Shown piece after piece: positions 1 through 9,075 of a stretch of DNA of 64,000 nt. This DNA comes from MED-G105 sp039025235 (lineage in GTDB: Bacteria > Pseudomonadota > Alphaproteobacteria > Caulobacterales > Parvularculaceae): the NCBI GenBank assembly GCA_039025235.1, contig JBCCOS010000003.1, positions 244,294 to 308,293 on the forward strand, in the 5' to 3' direction. The translations under genes were made by a program, and so were the position numbers. Within the stretch, counting starts at the first letter, position 1. Every line of letters starts with the position of its first letter. The notes under the pieces were generated by a model. It saw only the letters and a list, made by a program, of their open reading frames with translations. It made no database searches and was not told the origin of the DNA.

Positions 1-574
1 GGGGCGTGCAGGCTGTAATCAGTTCACAGACAGCCGTCCCTTCATTTTTGAACGAGTGCGGTTGATCACTGTTAAAATAATAAGCATCACCAGCCCGCAA
101 GACTTTCGATTGCCCCGCAACAGTTACTTTCAACTCGCCGCGGATAATAAACCCGCACTCTTCCCCTTCATGGGTAAGGGCGTGTCGTCCGGTATCGGCG
201 CCAGGCTCATATTTTTCCCACATGAATTGTATCGCTTTTCCTGAAAGGCTGTGTCCTACCTGTTTGTAGGAAACCAACCCTTCCGAGATTTCTGATAATT
301 CTGTCGATTTGAAGAAAAGCTTTTCATTGGGGAGCGGAGCATCTTCGTCGAAAAACGCCGATAACGTCATTGGCAAGCCCGACAGTAGTTTTCGCAACGT
401 GCCCACGGTTGGGTTCAGTTGCCCCTTTTCAATTTGTGAAATCGTAGCATTTGCGACGCCCGATACTTTGCTCAATTGTCTTTGGGATAATCCGAAGGAT
501 TGCCGCACACGGGCGAGACGCGATCCAAGCAGCTGCGCGTCGTTTGTGTTATCGGATTTATTCCTGGCCATCAT
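1..574 (-). CDS. XRE-family regulator with C-terminal cupin domain (partial at window edge)
   Basis: The minus strand stays open from tandem ATG codons at 574 and 571 to the left edge, giving about 191 residues; the stop lies outside the window. Residues 14-68 form an XRE helix-turn-helix containing SQRQLSKVSGVANATISQIE. Residues 115-185 form a small cupin barrel, with the metal/ligand-loop signatures THEGEECGFI and YYFNSDQPHSF. This HTH plus cupin layout is that of the PuuR-like family, cytoplasmic repressors that sense small metabolites and often control polyamine or amino-acid catabolism. Typical members have 180-200 residues, so little is missing. The target genes probably lie to the left and are not visible. 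The family call is firm; the ligand is unknown. Confidence 0.85.
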   Translation of the reverse strand, partial: MMARNKSDNTNDAQLLGSRLARVRQSFGLSQRQLSKVSGVANATISQIEKGQLNPTVGTLRKLLSGLPMTLSAFFDEDAPLPNEKLFFKSTELSEISEGLVSYKQVGHSLSGKAIQFMWEKYEPGADTGRHALTHEGEECGFIIRGELKVTVAGQSKVLRAGDAYYFNSDQPHSFKNEGTAVCELITACTP

Positions 575-676
575 TTTTGCCGACGTTCATCTGTTGTGTA
601 TTGTATACTAAACGCTTGTGCCAGACTACCGCAAGGTTAAATACTCTGTTTGGGGATGAATCACCGGCTTCGTCAC

Positions 677-736
677 CTAAAGTCGCAGCGTTTCAAGTGG
701 AATGGCCAAACGGCTTTAGGTCATTATTTTACTCTG
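677..736 (-). repeat. Dispersed palindromic repeat, copy I (partial)
   Basis: On the minus strand this reads as a shortened version of the family core: a GTAAAAT box, an AGCCGTTT arm, ATTCCACTTGAAACG, then a GACTTTAG end. It lies in the 300-base gap between the XRE/cupin gene and putR, just left of copy A. Confidence 0.5.
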
Positions 737-770
737 GCGCCGATGAGCGGCGTTTGCTGACGCTACAACG

Positions 771-880
771 GCACAGTATTTTGCGCCCAACCGAAGTGTG
801 TGCGGTTGGCGTTAAGGAAATGCGTAAAAACAAAGACTTAAAGCGTCGTCCCGATTCCAATTGAAGTGTCGACGCTTTAG
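771..880 (+). repeat. Dispersed palindromic repeat, copy A
   Basis: This copy shares a nearly invariant left half (GTGTGTGCGGTTGGCGTTAA, then GGAAATGCGTAAAA) with copies B and C. The right half folds back on itself: TTAAAGCGTCG pairs imperfectly with CGACGCTTTA around ATTCCAATTGAA. It ends at the 3' end of the putR regulator gene. The gap from 575 to 876 holds nothing else apart from copy I. Confidence 0.75.
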
Positions 881-1335
881 CTGTGATCAAGAATGTGTGT
901 TTCTTTAACTGATTGCATTGAAACAAATGTGGACGTGCTTGAAACATAAGGGAGTGCGGAGATTTGCTCCCCCAATACTTGCCGATACGCAAAGATATCC
1001 GTTGTCCTTACTTTCAACAGATAGTCGTAATCCGACGCGATCATGTGACATTGCTCAACCTCCGGAATGGCTCTGACGGCACTGTTGAAGGCCTCAAGCG
1101 CACTTTTTGTTGTGCTGGTAAGTTTAACTTCGGTGAAGGCCACGTGCTCTAGGCCAAGCTTTTTCAAATTGAGCTCAGCGCGGAAACCCAGGATGAAACC
1201 TTCATTCTGCAATCGTTTTAGCCGAGCCTGACACGGTGTTTTTGAAAGTCCGACCTGATCCGCCAGCGCCGTCACCGATAGCCGACCGTCTTTTGAAAGG
1301 ATTGCCAGAATTTTCTTATCGATGGAATCAATAAT
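877..1335 (-). CDS. putR: Lrp/AsnC-family regulator of proline catabolism (PutR-like)
   Basis: This is a winged-helix DNA-binding domain followed by an RAM ligand domain (from about residue 65), about 152 residues if begun at the upstream ATT codons; the Lrp family norm is 150-165. The recognition region reads LADQVGLSKTPCQARLKRLQ. The only ordinary start is GTG at 1275, which would delete the first helix (IDSIDKKILAILSKDGRLS), so translation probably begins at ATT 1335 or 1332, after an AAGGG at about the right distance. An in-frame TAG lies further upstream and there is no ATG, GTG or TTG between. It is divergent from putA, which lacks its own DNA-binding domain, as in alphaproteobacteria where PutR activates putA in response to proline. 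Function is inferred from family and context. Confidence 0.85.
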   Translation of the reverse strand: MIDSIDKKILAILSKDGRLSVTALADQVGLSKTPCQARLKRLQNEGFILGFRAELNLKKLGLEHVAFTEVKLTSTTKSALEAFNSAVRAIPEVEQCHMIASDYDYLLKVRTTDIFAYRQVLGEQISALPYVSSTSTFVSMQSVKETHILDHS

Positions 1336-1389
1336 GACTGAAATACCCTTATTTTGGAGGAAAATTACCTAAGATATGGATTTAAAATA

Positions 1390-1413
1390 GTCGAATAATT
1401 ATAAATATTCAAC
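1390..1413. promoter_or_regulatory. Palindromic operator candidate in the putR-putA intergenic region
   Basis: This 24-base A/T-rich imperfect palindrome has arms GTCGAATA and TATTCAAC and about 20 of 24 symmetric positions. Size and composition fit an Lrp-type binding site. It lies about 80 bases before the putA start and about 55 bases before the putR start, so one bound regulator could act on both genes. Confidence 0.55.
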
Positions 1414-1494
1414 TTTAAAGGAAAAAAGACTTTTGCCATTTGGCTATCGTTTGGGTGTTTAGTTCAGGTGTTTAGAACGACTTCGGAGCGAACA

Positions 1495-4400
1495 ATGGTA
1501 AATTTGCGAGACCATCGAGAGGCAATTTGGGCTGCCGCGTGGCAAAGTGAACGTCACTTATTGGATGTGCTTTGCGAACGCTGGGCGCCAAATCACAATG
1601 ACCGTGAATGGATCTCCCAACAAGCTGGAGAATGGGTTGAAGCGCTTCGCAACGATAGTGCATCAGGGCTTATGGAAGCCTTTCTTGCCGAATACGGATT
1701 ATCAACTGAAGAGGGCGTCGCTCTCATGTGTTTGGCGGAGGCACTTCTGCGGGTTCCAGATGCTGAAACAATTGATGAATTGATTGAGGATAAAATCGCA
1801 CCTTCCAAATGGGGAGAGCATCTTGGAAAATCGTCGTCGTCTTTGGTGAATGCATCAACTTGGGCACTTCTGCTCACCGGCGGTGTTCTCAACGAAGAAA
1901 AAAGTACAGGTATCGCAAGCATTTTGCATCGTGCCGTAAAACGTCTTGGCGAACCGTTGATTCGCATTGCAGTTGGACAAGCCATGAAAGAGCTTGGTCG
2001 GCAATTCGTCTTGGGGGAGACGATCGAAGACGCTGTCGCTCGCGCGGGGCGCCAGGAGACACAAGGATATACATACTCCTATGACATGCTTGGTGAAGCG
2101 GCGATGACATCGCATGATGCTGATACCTATTTCCAGAGTTATAAAGACGCGATAGCGACGTTAGCGCGTCACGGAACTGATAAGGATGTTCGACTGAAAC
2201 CCGGAATTTCCATCAAGCTTTCAGCGTTACACCCAAGATACGACGCGCTGAAGCATGAACGTGTTATAAAGGAGTTATTGCCGCGTGCATTGGACCTTGT
2301 GCAAGACGCAAAAAAAGCGGGGATTGGTCTGAACATTGATGCCGAAGAGGCGAGCCGCCTCGATATCTCGTTGGACATCGTCCAGGGAATACTTTCCCAT
2401 GAGAGAGGGAGTGATTGGGACGGTTTTGGTGTTGTGGTGCAGGCATATGGCAAGAAGGCCTCAAGCGTCATAGATTGGCTTTATGCTGTTTCTAAGGAGT
2501 TTGACCAAAAGATAATGGTCCGACTGGTGAAGGGGGCTTATTGGGATACTGAAGTAAAACGAGCGCAGATCGACGGTATTGATACATATCCAGTTTTTAC
2601 ACGGAAGACGTATACAGATATATCATATATCTGTTGCGCCCGAAAATTACTGTCAATGACAGACCGGATTTACGCCCAATTTGCTACTCATAACGCTCAT
2701 ACTATGGCCGCGATCGTAAATGCCGCTAAGCCTGGTCTAGCTTATGAGTTTCAACGCCTTCATGGCATGGGTGAAGCCCTTCATGATATTGTGAAACGGG
2801 AAACAGATAGACCTTGTCGCATCTATGCACCTGTTGGTGCCCATCGAGATCTTTTGGCATACCTTGTCCGGCGGTTGCTAGAAAATGGCGCAAACTCATC
2901 ATTCGTCAATCAGATTGTCGATACGAGCGTGCCGGTCGATGAAATTGTTGCCGACCCCTTTGAAATATTGTCAACAAGTGACCTCTCTAATGTAAATGAT
3001 CTTCCGGCGCCTCCTGACTTATTTGCCCCCCATCGAGTTAATGCTAAAGGCTGGGACCTTCGAAATCCGAATTCCCGACTTGAGTTTGATGCTGCCCGAA
3101 CGCCATTTCAAGAAAGCGTTTGGTCGGTGATGCCTCTACTCGCCGGATCTTGCGATCATCAAGGGGAGAGCGTAGACGTAATAAATCCAGCAGATCCTGG
3201 CGAGCGGGTAGGTCGTTATAATCAGTCTACAATTGAAAATTGCAATACAGCACTCACACAAGCAACAGTCTGGACAGCCGATCCTGAGGTGCGCGCATCG
3301 ATTTTACGGCGCTCTGCCGACCTCTTTGAACGCGACAGCGGAGAAATCTTTGCAATTCTCATTCGAGAGGCAGGAAAGTCCAGCGATGACGCTATCTCTG
3401 AGATTCGCGAGGCCGTCGATTTCTTAAGGTTTTATGCGGGCGAAGCGGAGCGCCATGGCGCTCGCCCAGCCCGCGGCGTGATCGCATGTATATCGCCTTG
3501 GAATTTTCCTCTGGCAATTTTTACTGGACAGATCGCAGCCGCCCTTGCTGCGGGCAATGCGGTCCTTGCTAAGCCTGCAGAGCAAACGCCGATTGCGGCC
3601 TGGAAAGCCACGACTTTGCTCCATGAGGCAGGCGTTCCGCTAAGTGCATTGCAATTACTCTTTGGTGAAGGGGTGAACATCGGAAAAGCGATAACGCAAG
3701 ATCCGCGTGTCGACGGCGTGGTGTTTACCGGGTCGACTGAAACAGGACAGCGGATCAACCGAGCAATGGCGGAGGGCCTAAAACCCGATGCGCCTCTGAT
3801 TGCCGAGACCGGTGGTTTGAATGCGATGATTGTTGACTCAACAGCGTTGCCGGAACAGGCGGTGCGCGATGTTATTGCATCGGCCTTTCAGTCTGCTGGA
3901 CAAAGATGTTCAGCACTGAGAGTTTTATATCTTCAGGAAGATATCTATGCACCATTTTGCGAGATGCTTTTTGGCGCCATGGATGAACTCGCCATTGGAA
4001 ACCCGTGGTCTTTCTCTACTGATATCGGCCCCGTTATCGACGGTCAGGCGAAAGACAAGATTCGATCATACCTAGACGGACAGAATCAAAGGGGAAAATT
4101 GGTAAAAACCATAAAAGTGCCGTCCAATGGATATTTTGTGGCGCCAAGTGTAATAAAAGTCTGCGGAATAGAGGATTTAAAAGAAGAGATTTTCGGTCCG
4201 GTTTTGCATCTTGCATCCTTTGCGGCCGACAACCTTGAAAGTGTCATTCGTAACATTAACGCGCGTGGATATGGCTTGACCTTTGGCATTCACTCCCGGA
4301 TTGACGATCGTGTAGATCAAGTGACGAAAAAAATTCGTGCAGGAAATATCTATGTAAATCGAAACCAGATTGGTGCGGTGGTGGAATCACAGCCCTTTGG

Positions 4401-5004
4401 TGGCGAGGGATTGTCCGGTACGGGGCCAAAGGCTGGTGGACCAAATTATGTTTCTCGTTTTTATCGCAGCAAGGTAGCGGGGCAAACGAATTCTGATCGT
4501 CAGCCTTTTGATGCGCGTTACGGAATTTCGTTACAAGATATCCAAGCGACCTTGCAAAAAAGACAAAATTTGGATGAGCGTCCGATATCAACGCAAACTA
4601 TGCCTGGACCGACCGGGGAATCAAATCGCCTGTCCATTCATCCTCGCGGTGTGATGTTATGTCTTGGACCAAGTTGCGATGAAGCCGATGAACAGGCGCT
4701 GGCGGTGCAAAAGCTCGGATGCCCAACGCTTCGTATCGCCCCTGGCGTTGTCGGTGCAGATGCTATTGATGGTGCATTAAACATTAATTATCTGAAAAAC
4801 CTTAACGGGTTTGCGGGTGTTGTTCTTTATGGTGATGAAGAAAGTCTACGGGCCGCTAGGATCGCTTTGGCCGACCGTCAGGGGCCAATCCTACCACTGA
4901 TTACTAACGCTGATTTTAAAGAGCGATGCGTTACTGAAAGACATATTTGTATCGACACAACGGCGGCTGGTGGTAATGCTACGCTCCTTGCAAACGCTTT
5001 CTAA
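1495..5004 (+). CDS. putA: Bifunctional proline dehydrogenase / glutamate-semialdehyde dehydrogenase PutA
   Basis: PutA oxidises proline to glutamate in two steps with FAD and NAD+, passing electrons to membrane quinone. From ATG 1495 (GGAG eight bases upstream; GTG 1468 has no such site) it is 1169 residues. The proline dehydrogenase barrel includes VRLVKGAYWD near residue 343. The aldehyde dehydrogenase part shows ISPWNFPLAIF, the catalytic Glu at about 771 (AETGG) and the catalytic Cys at about 805 (AGQRCSALR). A C-terminal ALDH-superfamily-like domain ends in IDTTAAGGNATLLANAF, as in long type-B PutAs. The N-terminus has no ribbon-helix-helix segment, so it is not self-regulating like the E. 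coli protein; the divergent Lrp-type gene is the likely regulator. Confidence 0.97.
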   Translation: MVNLRDHREAIWAAAWQSERHLLDVLCERWAPNHNDREWISQQAGEWVEALRNDSASGLMEAFLAEYGLSTEEGVALMCLAEALLRVPDAETIDELIEDKIAPSKWGEHLGKSSSSLVNASTWALLLTGGVLNEEKSTGIASILHRAVKRLGEPLIRIAVGQAMKELGRQFVLGETIEDAVARAGRQETQGYTYSYDMLGEAAMTSHDADTYFQSYKDAIATLARHGTDKDVRLKPGISIKLSALHPRYDALKHERVIKELLPRALDLVQDAKKAGIGLNIDAEEASRLDISLDIVQGILSHERGSDWDGFGVVVQAYGKKASSVIDWLYAVSKEFDQKIMVRLVKGAYWDTEVKRAQIDGIDTYPVFTRKTYTDISYICCARKLLSMTDRIYAQFATHNAHTMAAIVNAAKPGLAYEFQRLHGMGEALHDIVKRETDRPCRIYAPVGAHRDLLAYLVRRLLENGANSSFVNQIVDTSVPVDEIVADPFEILSTSDLSNVNDLPAPPDLFAPHRVNAKGWDLRNPNSRLEFDAARTPFQESVWSVMPLLAGSCDHQGESVDVINPADPGERVGRYNQSTIENCNTALTQATVWTADPEVRASILRRSADLFERDSGEIFAILIREAGKSSDDAISEIREAVDFLRFYAGEAERHGARPARGVIACISPWNFPLAIFTGQIAAALAAGNAVLAKPAEQTPIAAWKATTLLHEAGVPLSALQLLFGEGVNIGKAITQDPRVDGVVFTGSTETGQRINRAMAEGLKPDAPLIAETGGLNAMIVDSTALPEQAVRDVIASAFQSAGQRCSALRVLYLQEDIYAPFCEMLFGAMDELAIGNPWSFSTDIGPVIDGQAKDKIRSYLDGQNQRGKLVKTIKVPSNGYFVAPSVIKVCGIEDLKEEIFGPVLHLASFAADNLESVIRNINARGYGLTFGIHSRIDDRVDQVTKKIRAGNIYVNRNQIGAVVESQPFGGEGLSGTGPKAGGPNYVSRFYRSKVAGQTNSDRQPFDARYGISLQDIQATLQKRQNLDERPISTQTMPGPTGESNRLSIHPRGVMLCLGPSCDEADEQALAVQKLGCPTLRIAPGVVGADAIDGALNINYLKNLNGFAGVVLYGDEESLRAARIALADRQGPILPLITNADFKERCVTERHICIDTTAAGGNATLLANAF

Positions 5005-5068
5005 GCCAGGTTGTTGTTGATATGTTTGAACGGCGCCATTATTTGGCGTGCGAAAGGAGCGCTCTTCC

Positions 5069-6646
5069 GTGACACGATATGATGCGGTCATAATTGGTGG
5101 TGGCCACAATGGGTTAGTCTGCGCGTTTTACCTGGCGAGTGCCGGGTTAACCGTAAAAATCCACGAGCGGCGTGATATTGTTGGCGGCGCTGCTGTGACC
5201 GAAGAGTTTTTTCCTGGGTTTCGAAATTCAACCGCGAGCTATACGGTCAGTCTACTGAACCCTAAGATTATTCAGGATATGAAGCTGAAGGAGCGCGGCC
5301 TAAGATTTATAAAGCGTCCGATCTCAAACTTTTTTCCGATCGATAAAACTCAGTATCTGAAGCTTGGGGGCAGCGTCTCACGCACACAAGATGAGTTCCG
5401 AAAATTCTCAAGCCATGATGCAGAGATATTGCCCGAGTATCATCGGCGCATTGACGCGGTCGCCGATGTATTGCGTGCCCTCTCGGAGAAAACGCCGCCA
5501 AATCCGCGACGCGGTATAAGAGGTGCGTTGCAAGCCGCCATTCAGCTTTGGCCTGCTGCGCGCGGCTCCGAGACTCTGCATCGGGACTTACTCGATCTTT
5601 TCACAAAAAGTGCCCGCTCATTTTTGGATGGATGGTTTGAAAGTGACCATGTGAAAGCGGCGTTTGCGTTTGATTCGATTGTTGGTAACTATGCGAGCCC
5701 CGAAACGCCTGGATCTGCCTATGTTCTGTTGCACCATGTCTTTGGCGAGCTCGATGGTGAGAAAGGCGCGTGGGGACATGCCGTTGGCGGCATGGGGGCC
5801 ATTACAACGGCGATGCGTGAAGCGTGTGAAGAAAAAGGGGTCGAAATTGAGACGGGCTCATCCGTATCATCGGTTCTTTCAGAGCGCGGTCGAGTGTCCG
5901 GTGTCCGCCTTGAAAATGGCGATACGTCCAAAGCTGAGCGTGTTGTCTCCAACGTAAATCCTAAATTGCTTTATGGGAAAATGATCCCTGAAGACCAGCT
6001 TAGTCCAGAATTCGTCTCACGTATGCGTGCTTATCGTTGTGGCTCTGGCACGTTTAGAATGAATGTTGCCCTGTCCGAACTACCGGACTTTACTTGCCTT
6101 CCTGGTACGAATGTTCAAGAGCACCATAAAGCAGGCATCGTGATTGGTCCGACACTCGATTATCTCGATCGTGCCTTCACGAGTGCGAAAGTCAATGGAT
6201 GGTCGGACGAACCAATCGTGGAGATCCTCATCCCGTCAACGGTCGACCCCACACTTGCGCCTGAAGGTAAACATGTGGCGTCGCTATTTTGTCAGCAGTT
6301 TGCGCCGGCATTACCAGATGGCCGTGGTTGGGCTGATGAACGAGAGCGGGCGGCGCAGACGATTATCAATACGGTCACCAAGCACGCACCAAATTTTCGA
6401 AACTCAATTTTGGGAATGTTAACCTTATCACCAGCTGATCTTGAGGAAAGATTTGGCCTTGTGGGAGGCGATATCATGCATGGTGCCATGACACTCGATC
6501 AGATGTGGGCGGCGCGTCCTGTTTTAGGATATGGCGATTATCGTGGTCCTCTGCGGGGGCTCTACCATTGTGGCGCTGGTGCTCATCCGGGCGGCGGCGT
6601 GACAGGTCTGCCGGGACGCAACGCGGCGCGTGAAATATTGCGTTAA
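5069..6646 (+). CDS. FAD-dependent oxidoreductase, PYROXD2 / phytoene desaturase-like
   Basis: About 525 residues. The N-terminal dinucleotide-binding motif DAVIIGGGHNGLVC is at residues 5-18, followed by the ERRDIVGGAA segment. The C-terminal FAD-contact region LYHCGAGAHPGGGVTG is typical of CrtI-type amine oxidase/desaturase folds. It matches the bacterial relatives of PYROXD2, whose substrate is not established; nothing else carotenoid-related is nearby, so a carotenoid role is not supported. GTG 5069 is preferred over GTG 5048 because AGGAG lies ten bases before it. It begins 64 bases after putA in the same direction and may be co-transcribed, but a joint pathway is only a guess. Confidence 0.85.
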   Translation: MTRYDAVIIGGGHNGLVCAFYLASAGLTVKIHERRDIVGGAAVTEEFFPGFRNSTASYTVSLLNPKIIQDMKLKERGLRFIKRPISNFFPIDKTQYLKLGGSVSRTQDEFRKFSSHDAEILPEYHRRIDAVADVLRALSEKTPPNPRRGIRGALQAAIQLWPAARGSETLHRDLLDLFTKSARSFLDGWFESDHVKAAFAFDSIVGNYASPETPGSAYVLLHHVFGELDGEKGAWGHAVGGMGAITTAMREACEEKGVEIETGSSVSSVLSERGRVSGVRLENGDTSKAERVVSNVNPKLLYGKMIPEDQLSPEFVSRMRAYRCGSGTFRMNVALSELPDFTCLPGTNVQEHHKAGIVIGPTLDYLDRAFTSAKVNGWSDEPIVEILIPSTVDPTLAPEGKHVASLFCQQFAPALPDGRGWADERERAAQTIINTVTKHAPNFRNSILGMLTLSPADLEERFGLVGGDIMHGAMTLDQMWAARPVLGYGDYRGPLRGLYHCGAGAHPGGGVTGLPGRNAAREILR

Positions 6647-6730
6647 CGCTATGCGGATCAATTCTTGCACTCAATTTTTATTGTGGTGTTTCTATCCATG
6701 CAGTCTCCGGTATGAATTAACTGCGATCAG

Positions 6731-6790
6731 GCTAACACGGGGCCGGCTAACACAGGGCCAGCTAACACAGGGCCGACTAAAACAGGGTAT
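6731..6790. repeat. 15-bp tandem repeat, four copies, abutting the manC start
   Basis: Units begin at 6731, 6746, 6761 and 6776. The consensus is GCTAACACAGGGCCG, with the last unit most diverged. The array ends three bases before the manC ATG, so it occupies the 5' leader, and each unit carries an AGGG that could resemble a ribosome-binding core. Confidence 0.85.
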
Positions 6791-6793
6791 GAC

Positions 6794-7876
6794 ATGTCCA
6801 GCAAATTGAAAATCCGACCCGTTATCATGTCCGGCGGTGCCGGTACACGCATGTGGCCAATCTCCCGTCGTGATAGGCCAAAACAATTCCACCGTATTCT
6901 GACAGAGGATAGTCTTTTTCAGGGAACGTTATTGCGTGTTCCTTCAAGTAATTCGGCTTTTCTACCGCCTGTTATTTTGGGGGCCGAGCGTCATAAATCC
7001 ATAATATTAGAAGAACTCATGGAGATTGGCGAAAAAAACGCTGCGTTGATCCTTGAGCCGATGCCGAAAAATACCGCACCGGCCATTGCGGCTATGGCTG
7101 TATCGGCATCGCTTCGATCGCCGGATGAAATCCTTGTGGTTCTGCCCGCGGATCACCTTATTGGCGATGTTGCCGGTTTTGCTGCGGCTTTGGTGACGGG
7201 CGCGCCCTATGCCAATGACGGTCACATTCTTACATTCGGTGTGAAGCCGAGCGGTCCCGAAACAGGCTACGGGTATATACAGGCGGGCAGTGCCTTAGGC
7301 GATGATGCATACGTCGTTAAATCGTTTGAAGAAAAACCTGATTTGGCGACAGCAAAAAAATATATTGCATCGGGAAACTATCATTGGAATGCGGGCATTT
7401 TTATGTTTCGCGCCGATGTTATGATTGCGGAGATGAAAACGCATTGTCCGAAAACGCTTGCCGCTGTTATGAAAGCGGTCGAAGCTGGAGAAACAACGGA
7501 TCATTGCCTTTTGCTCGACGCAGATGCATTTGATCAGTCAATTGACGATTCTATTGACTATGCAGTCATGGAACATACGGAACGGGCCGCGGTCTTGCCG
7601 ATGGATGTGGGGTGGTCTGACGTGGGGTCCTGGGCAGCGTTATGGGAAGAATCTAAAAAGGATGCGTCAGGAAATAGCGGTGATGATGCTATTCTCATTG
7701 ATTGTGAGAACACACTTGCTATTTCCAGCGGGCCTAAAATCTCAGCAATTGGCGTTCGTGATCTCTTGATTGTTTCGACACCTGATGGGGTGTTGGTCAG
7801 TCGGCGAGATAAAGCGCAGGATGTAAAAAAAGTCATTGCAGCTTTAAAGGCTAACGATCGTTCGGATTTACTTTAA
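6794..7876 (+). CDS. manC: Mannose-1-phosphate guanylyltransferase
   Basis: It makes GDP-mannose from mannose-1-phosphate and GTP, a precursor of capsule, O-antigen and other glycans. At 360 residues it is the short single-domain form, without the C-terminal mannose-6-phosphate isomerase cupin found in bifunctional ManC/AlgA. The nucleotidyltransferase signature GGAGTRMWPISRRDRPKQF lies near residues 14-33. The sugar-nucleotide pocket motifs SFEEKP and NYHWNAGIFMF, and the DVGWSDVGSW segment near the C-terminal third, are all present. The ATG follows a 15-bp tandem array rather than a normal leader. No neighbouring glycan genes were seen, so its final product cannot be told. Confidence 0.95.
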   Translation: MSSKLKIRPVIMSGGAGTRMWPISRRDRPKQFHRILTEDSLFQGTLLRVPSSNSAFLPPVILGAERHKSIILEELMEIGEKNAALILEPMPKNTAPAIAAMAVSASLRSPDEILVVLPADHLIGDVAGFAAALVTGAPYANDGHILTFGVKPSGPETGYGYIQAGSALGDDAYVVKSFEEKPDLATAKKYIASGNYHWNAGIFMFRADVMIAEMKTHCPKTLAAVMKAVEAGETTDHCLLLDADAFDQSIDDSIDYAVMEHTERAAVLPMDVGWSDVGSWAALWEESKKDASGNSGDDAILIDCENTLAISSGPKISAIGVRDLLIVSTPDGVLVSRRDKAQDVKKVIAALKANDRSDLL

Positions 7877-8000
7877 CCAACTCTCCTAACGCCATTCCAT
7901 CCTAAATGCTTTTGTTGAAAGACTTTAGCGCACACCGCCGAATGAGTGGCCTTGTATTTAGCTGATCCGGAAACACTGCAAGTTCGGAGAGTAATCGAAC

Positions 8001-9068
8001 TTATCGCTCTGTAAGTTTAAACTCTATCCGACGATTACGCGCCAGTGCGGATGCGCTACTACCGCTGGTAACTGGATAGTCAGACCCGAGCCCCGTTGCG
8101 ACCAGTCGTTTTGATGGTACCCCACGTCCTTCGAGGTAACGGGTTACGGCGAGTGCGCGGGCAGCTGATAGACCTTTATTATCAATGAATTTTGCGGCAC
8201 AGGCCGGTCCGAGAGGAACACTGTCCGCATGCCCATCAACACGGATTATCCAGTTTTGGATGGCTTGTGTTGCCGCCAAACCTTCCCGGCCGGTGATTTG
8301 CGCTTTGATCCGGCGGTCGACTTCGAAAATAGCCTCTGCGACCTTGTTAAGGGCTTCACGTCCGCGCGGTGAGAGTGATGCTTCACACGATCCAAACAAA
8401 GCGTCACCGCCAATTGAAAAGCGATCGCCATCCACTTCAATACCGGCAAAACCTTCCAATGCGGCGCGCATCTCTTCGAAGAAACGGGACCGGACTTCTT
8501 GGAGCTCTTGGATTTTTCTTGCGAGCGCTGCATTCAAGCGCTGGGAAAGGTTTTCAATCTGCGCTTTTTGCTCTTTGTCCTTTGCTTCTGCGGCCTCAAG
8601 CGCCTCTTGCAGACTCTGTAATTGTTTGCGCAATGCGGCGAGCTGGGCATTCAGTGTTGCGATTTGAGACTTTTGATCGTCTGAGAGTGCTTTTTCTGCC
8701 TCTAGTTCTTCCGCAGAGGCCGCAACGGCGGCCTGGCTCGCCGCAAGCGCCGTTCCAAGGGCGGCGAGCTCGTTGTCTTTTTCTTCAATTGTGGTCTGCA
8801 AGGAGAGAATTTGTCTTTGCAAAGCGTCTTTTTCCGCTTTTGCCAAACCCAATTGCTCTGCAAGTTGATTGATGCGTTCGGTTAATCTGATAAGTTCGGC
8901 ATCCTTCCCGGCGAGCTCATCTTTTACTGATGTTAAGCGTTCGCCAAGATAGAACTGAGCAACCACAAAAATCGATAGTACAAACATCAGCACAAGTAGC
9001 AATGTCGACAAACCATCGACAAAGCCTGGCCAGATATTGGCTTCTGTCGCCCTCCGGCGGCGCGCCAT
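8001..9068 (-). CDS. MotB/OmpA-like membrane-anchored peptidoglycan-binding protein
   Basis: 355 residues. A basic N-terminus (MARRRRATEANIW) leads into one membrane helix at about residues 20-43. Asp18 in FVDGLST sits just before it, where MotB, TolR and ExbD carry their proton-channel aspartate. Residues 50-200 are an Ala/Glu/Gln/Lys-rich coiled coil. The C-terminus (about 225-355) is an OmpA-type domain with VDGHAD, a cysteine-containing PACAAKFIDNKGLSAARA segment, and the closing ARNRRIEFKL motif. It begins seven bases after the stop of the MotA/ExbB-like gene, so the two should form one inner-membrane complex that contacts the cell wall. The process it drives is not known from sequence; no flagellar or Tol-Pal genes are nearby. 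Confidence 0.88.
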   Translation of the reverse strand: MARRRRATEANIWPGFVDGLSTLLLVLMFVLSIFVVAQFYLGERLTSVKDELAGKDAELIRLTERINQLAEQLGLAKAEKDALQRQILSLQTTIEEKDNELAALGTALAASQAAVAASAEELEAEKALSDDQKSQIATLNAQLAALRKQLQSLQEALEAAEAKDKEQKAQIENLSQRLNAALARKIQELQEVRSRFFEEMRAALEGFAGIEVDGDRFSIGGDALFGSCEASLSPRGREALNKVAEAIFEVDRRIKAQITGREGLAATQAIQNWIIRVDGHADSVPLGPACAAKFIDNKGLSAARALAVTRYLEGRGVPSKRLVATGLGSDYPVTSGSSASALARNRRIEFKLTER

Positions 9069-9075
9069 CTTCGGG

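Noticed and set aside
575..640. Sigma54 promoter suggested by TGGCAC upstream of the XRE/cupin gene
   Set aside because: The matching TTGC box at the required spacing is absent.
451..864. 137-residue plus-strand frame at the left edge
   Set aside because: It runs antisense to the XRE/cupin gene and then through repeats I and A; no ribosome site and no protein-like pattern.
729..992. 87-residue minus-strand frame
   Set aside because: It only spans repeat copy A and the antiparallel 3' end of putR; the shared SLTPTAHT-like peptide in other such frames comes from the repeat itself.
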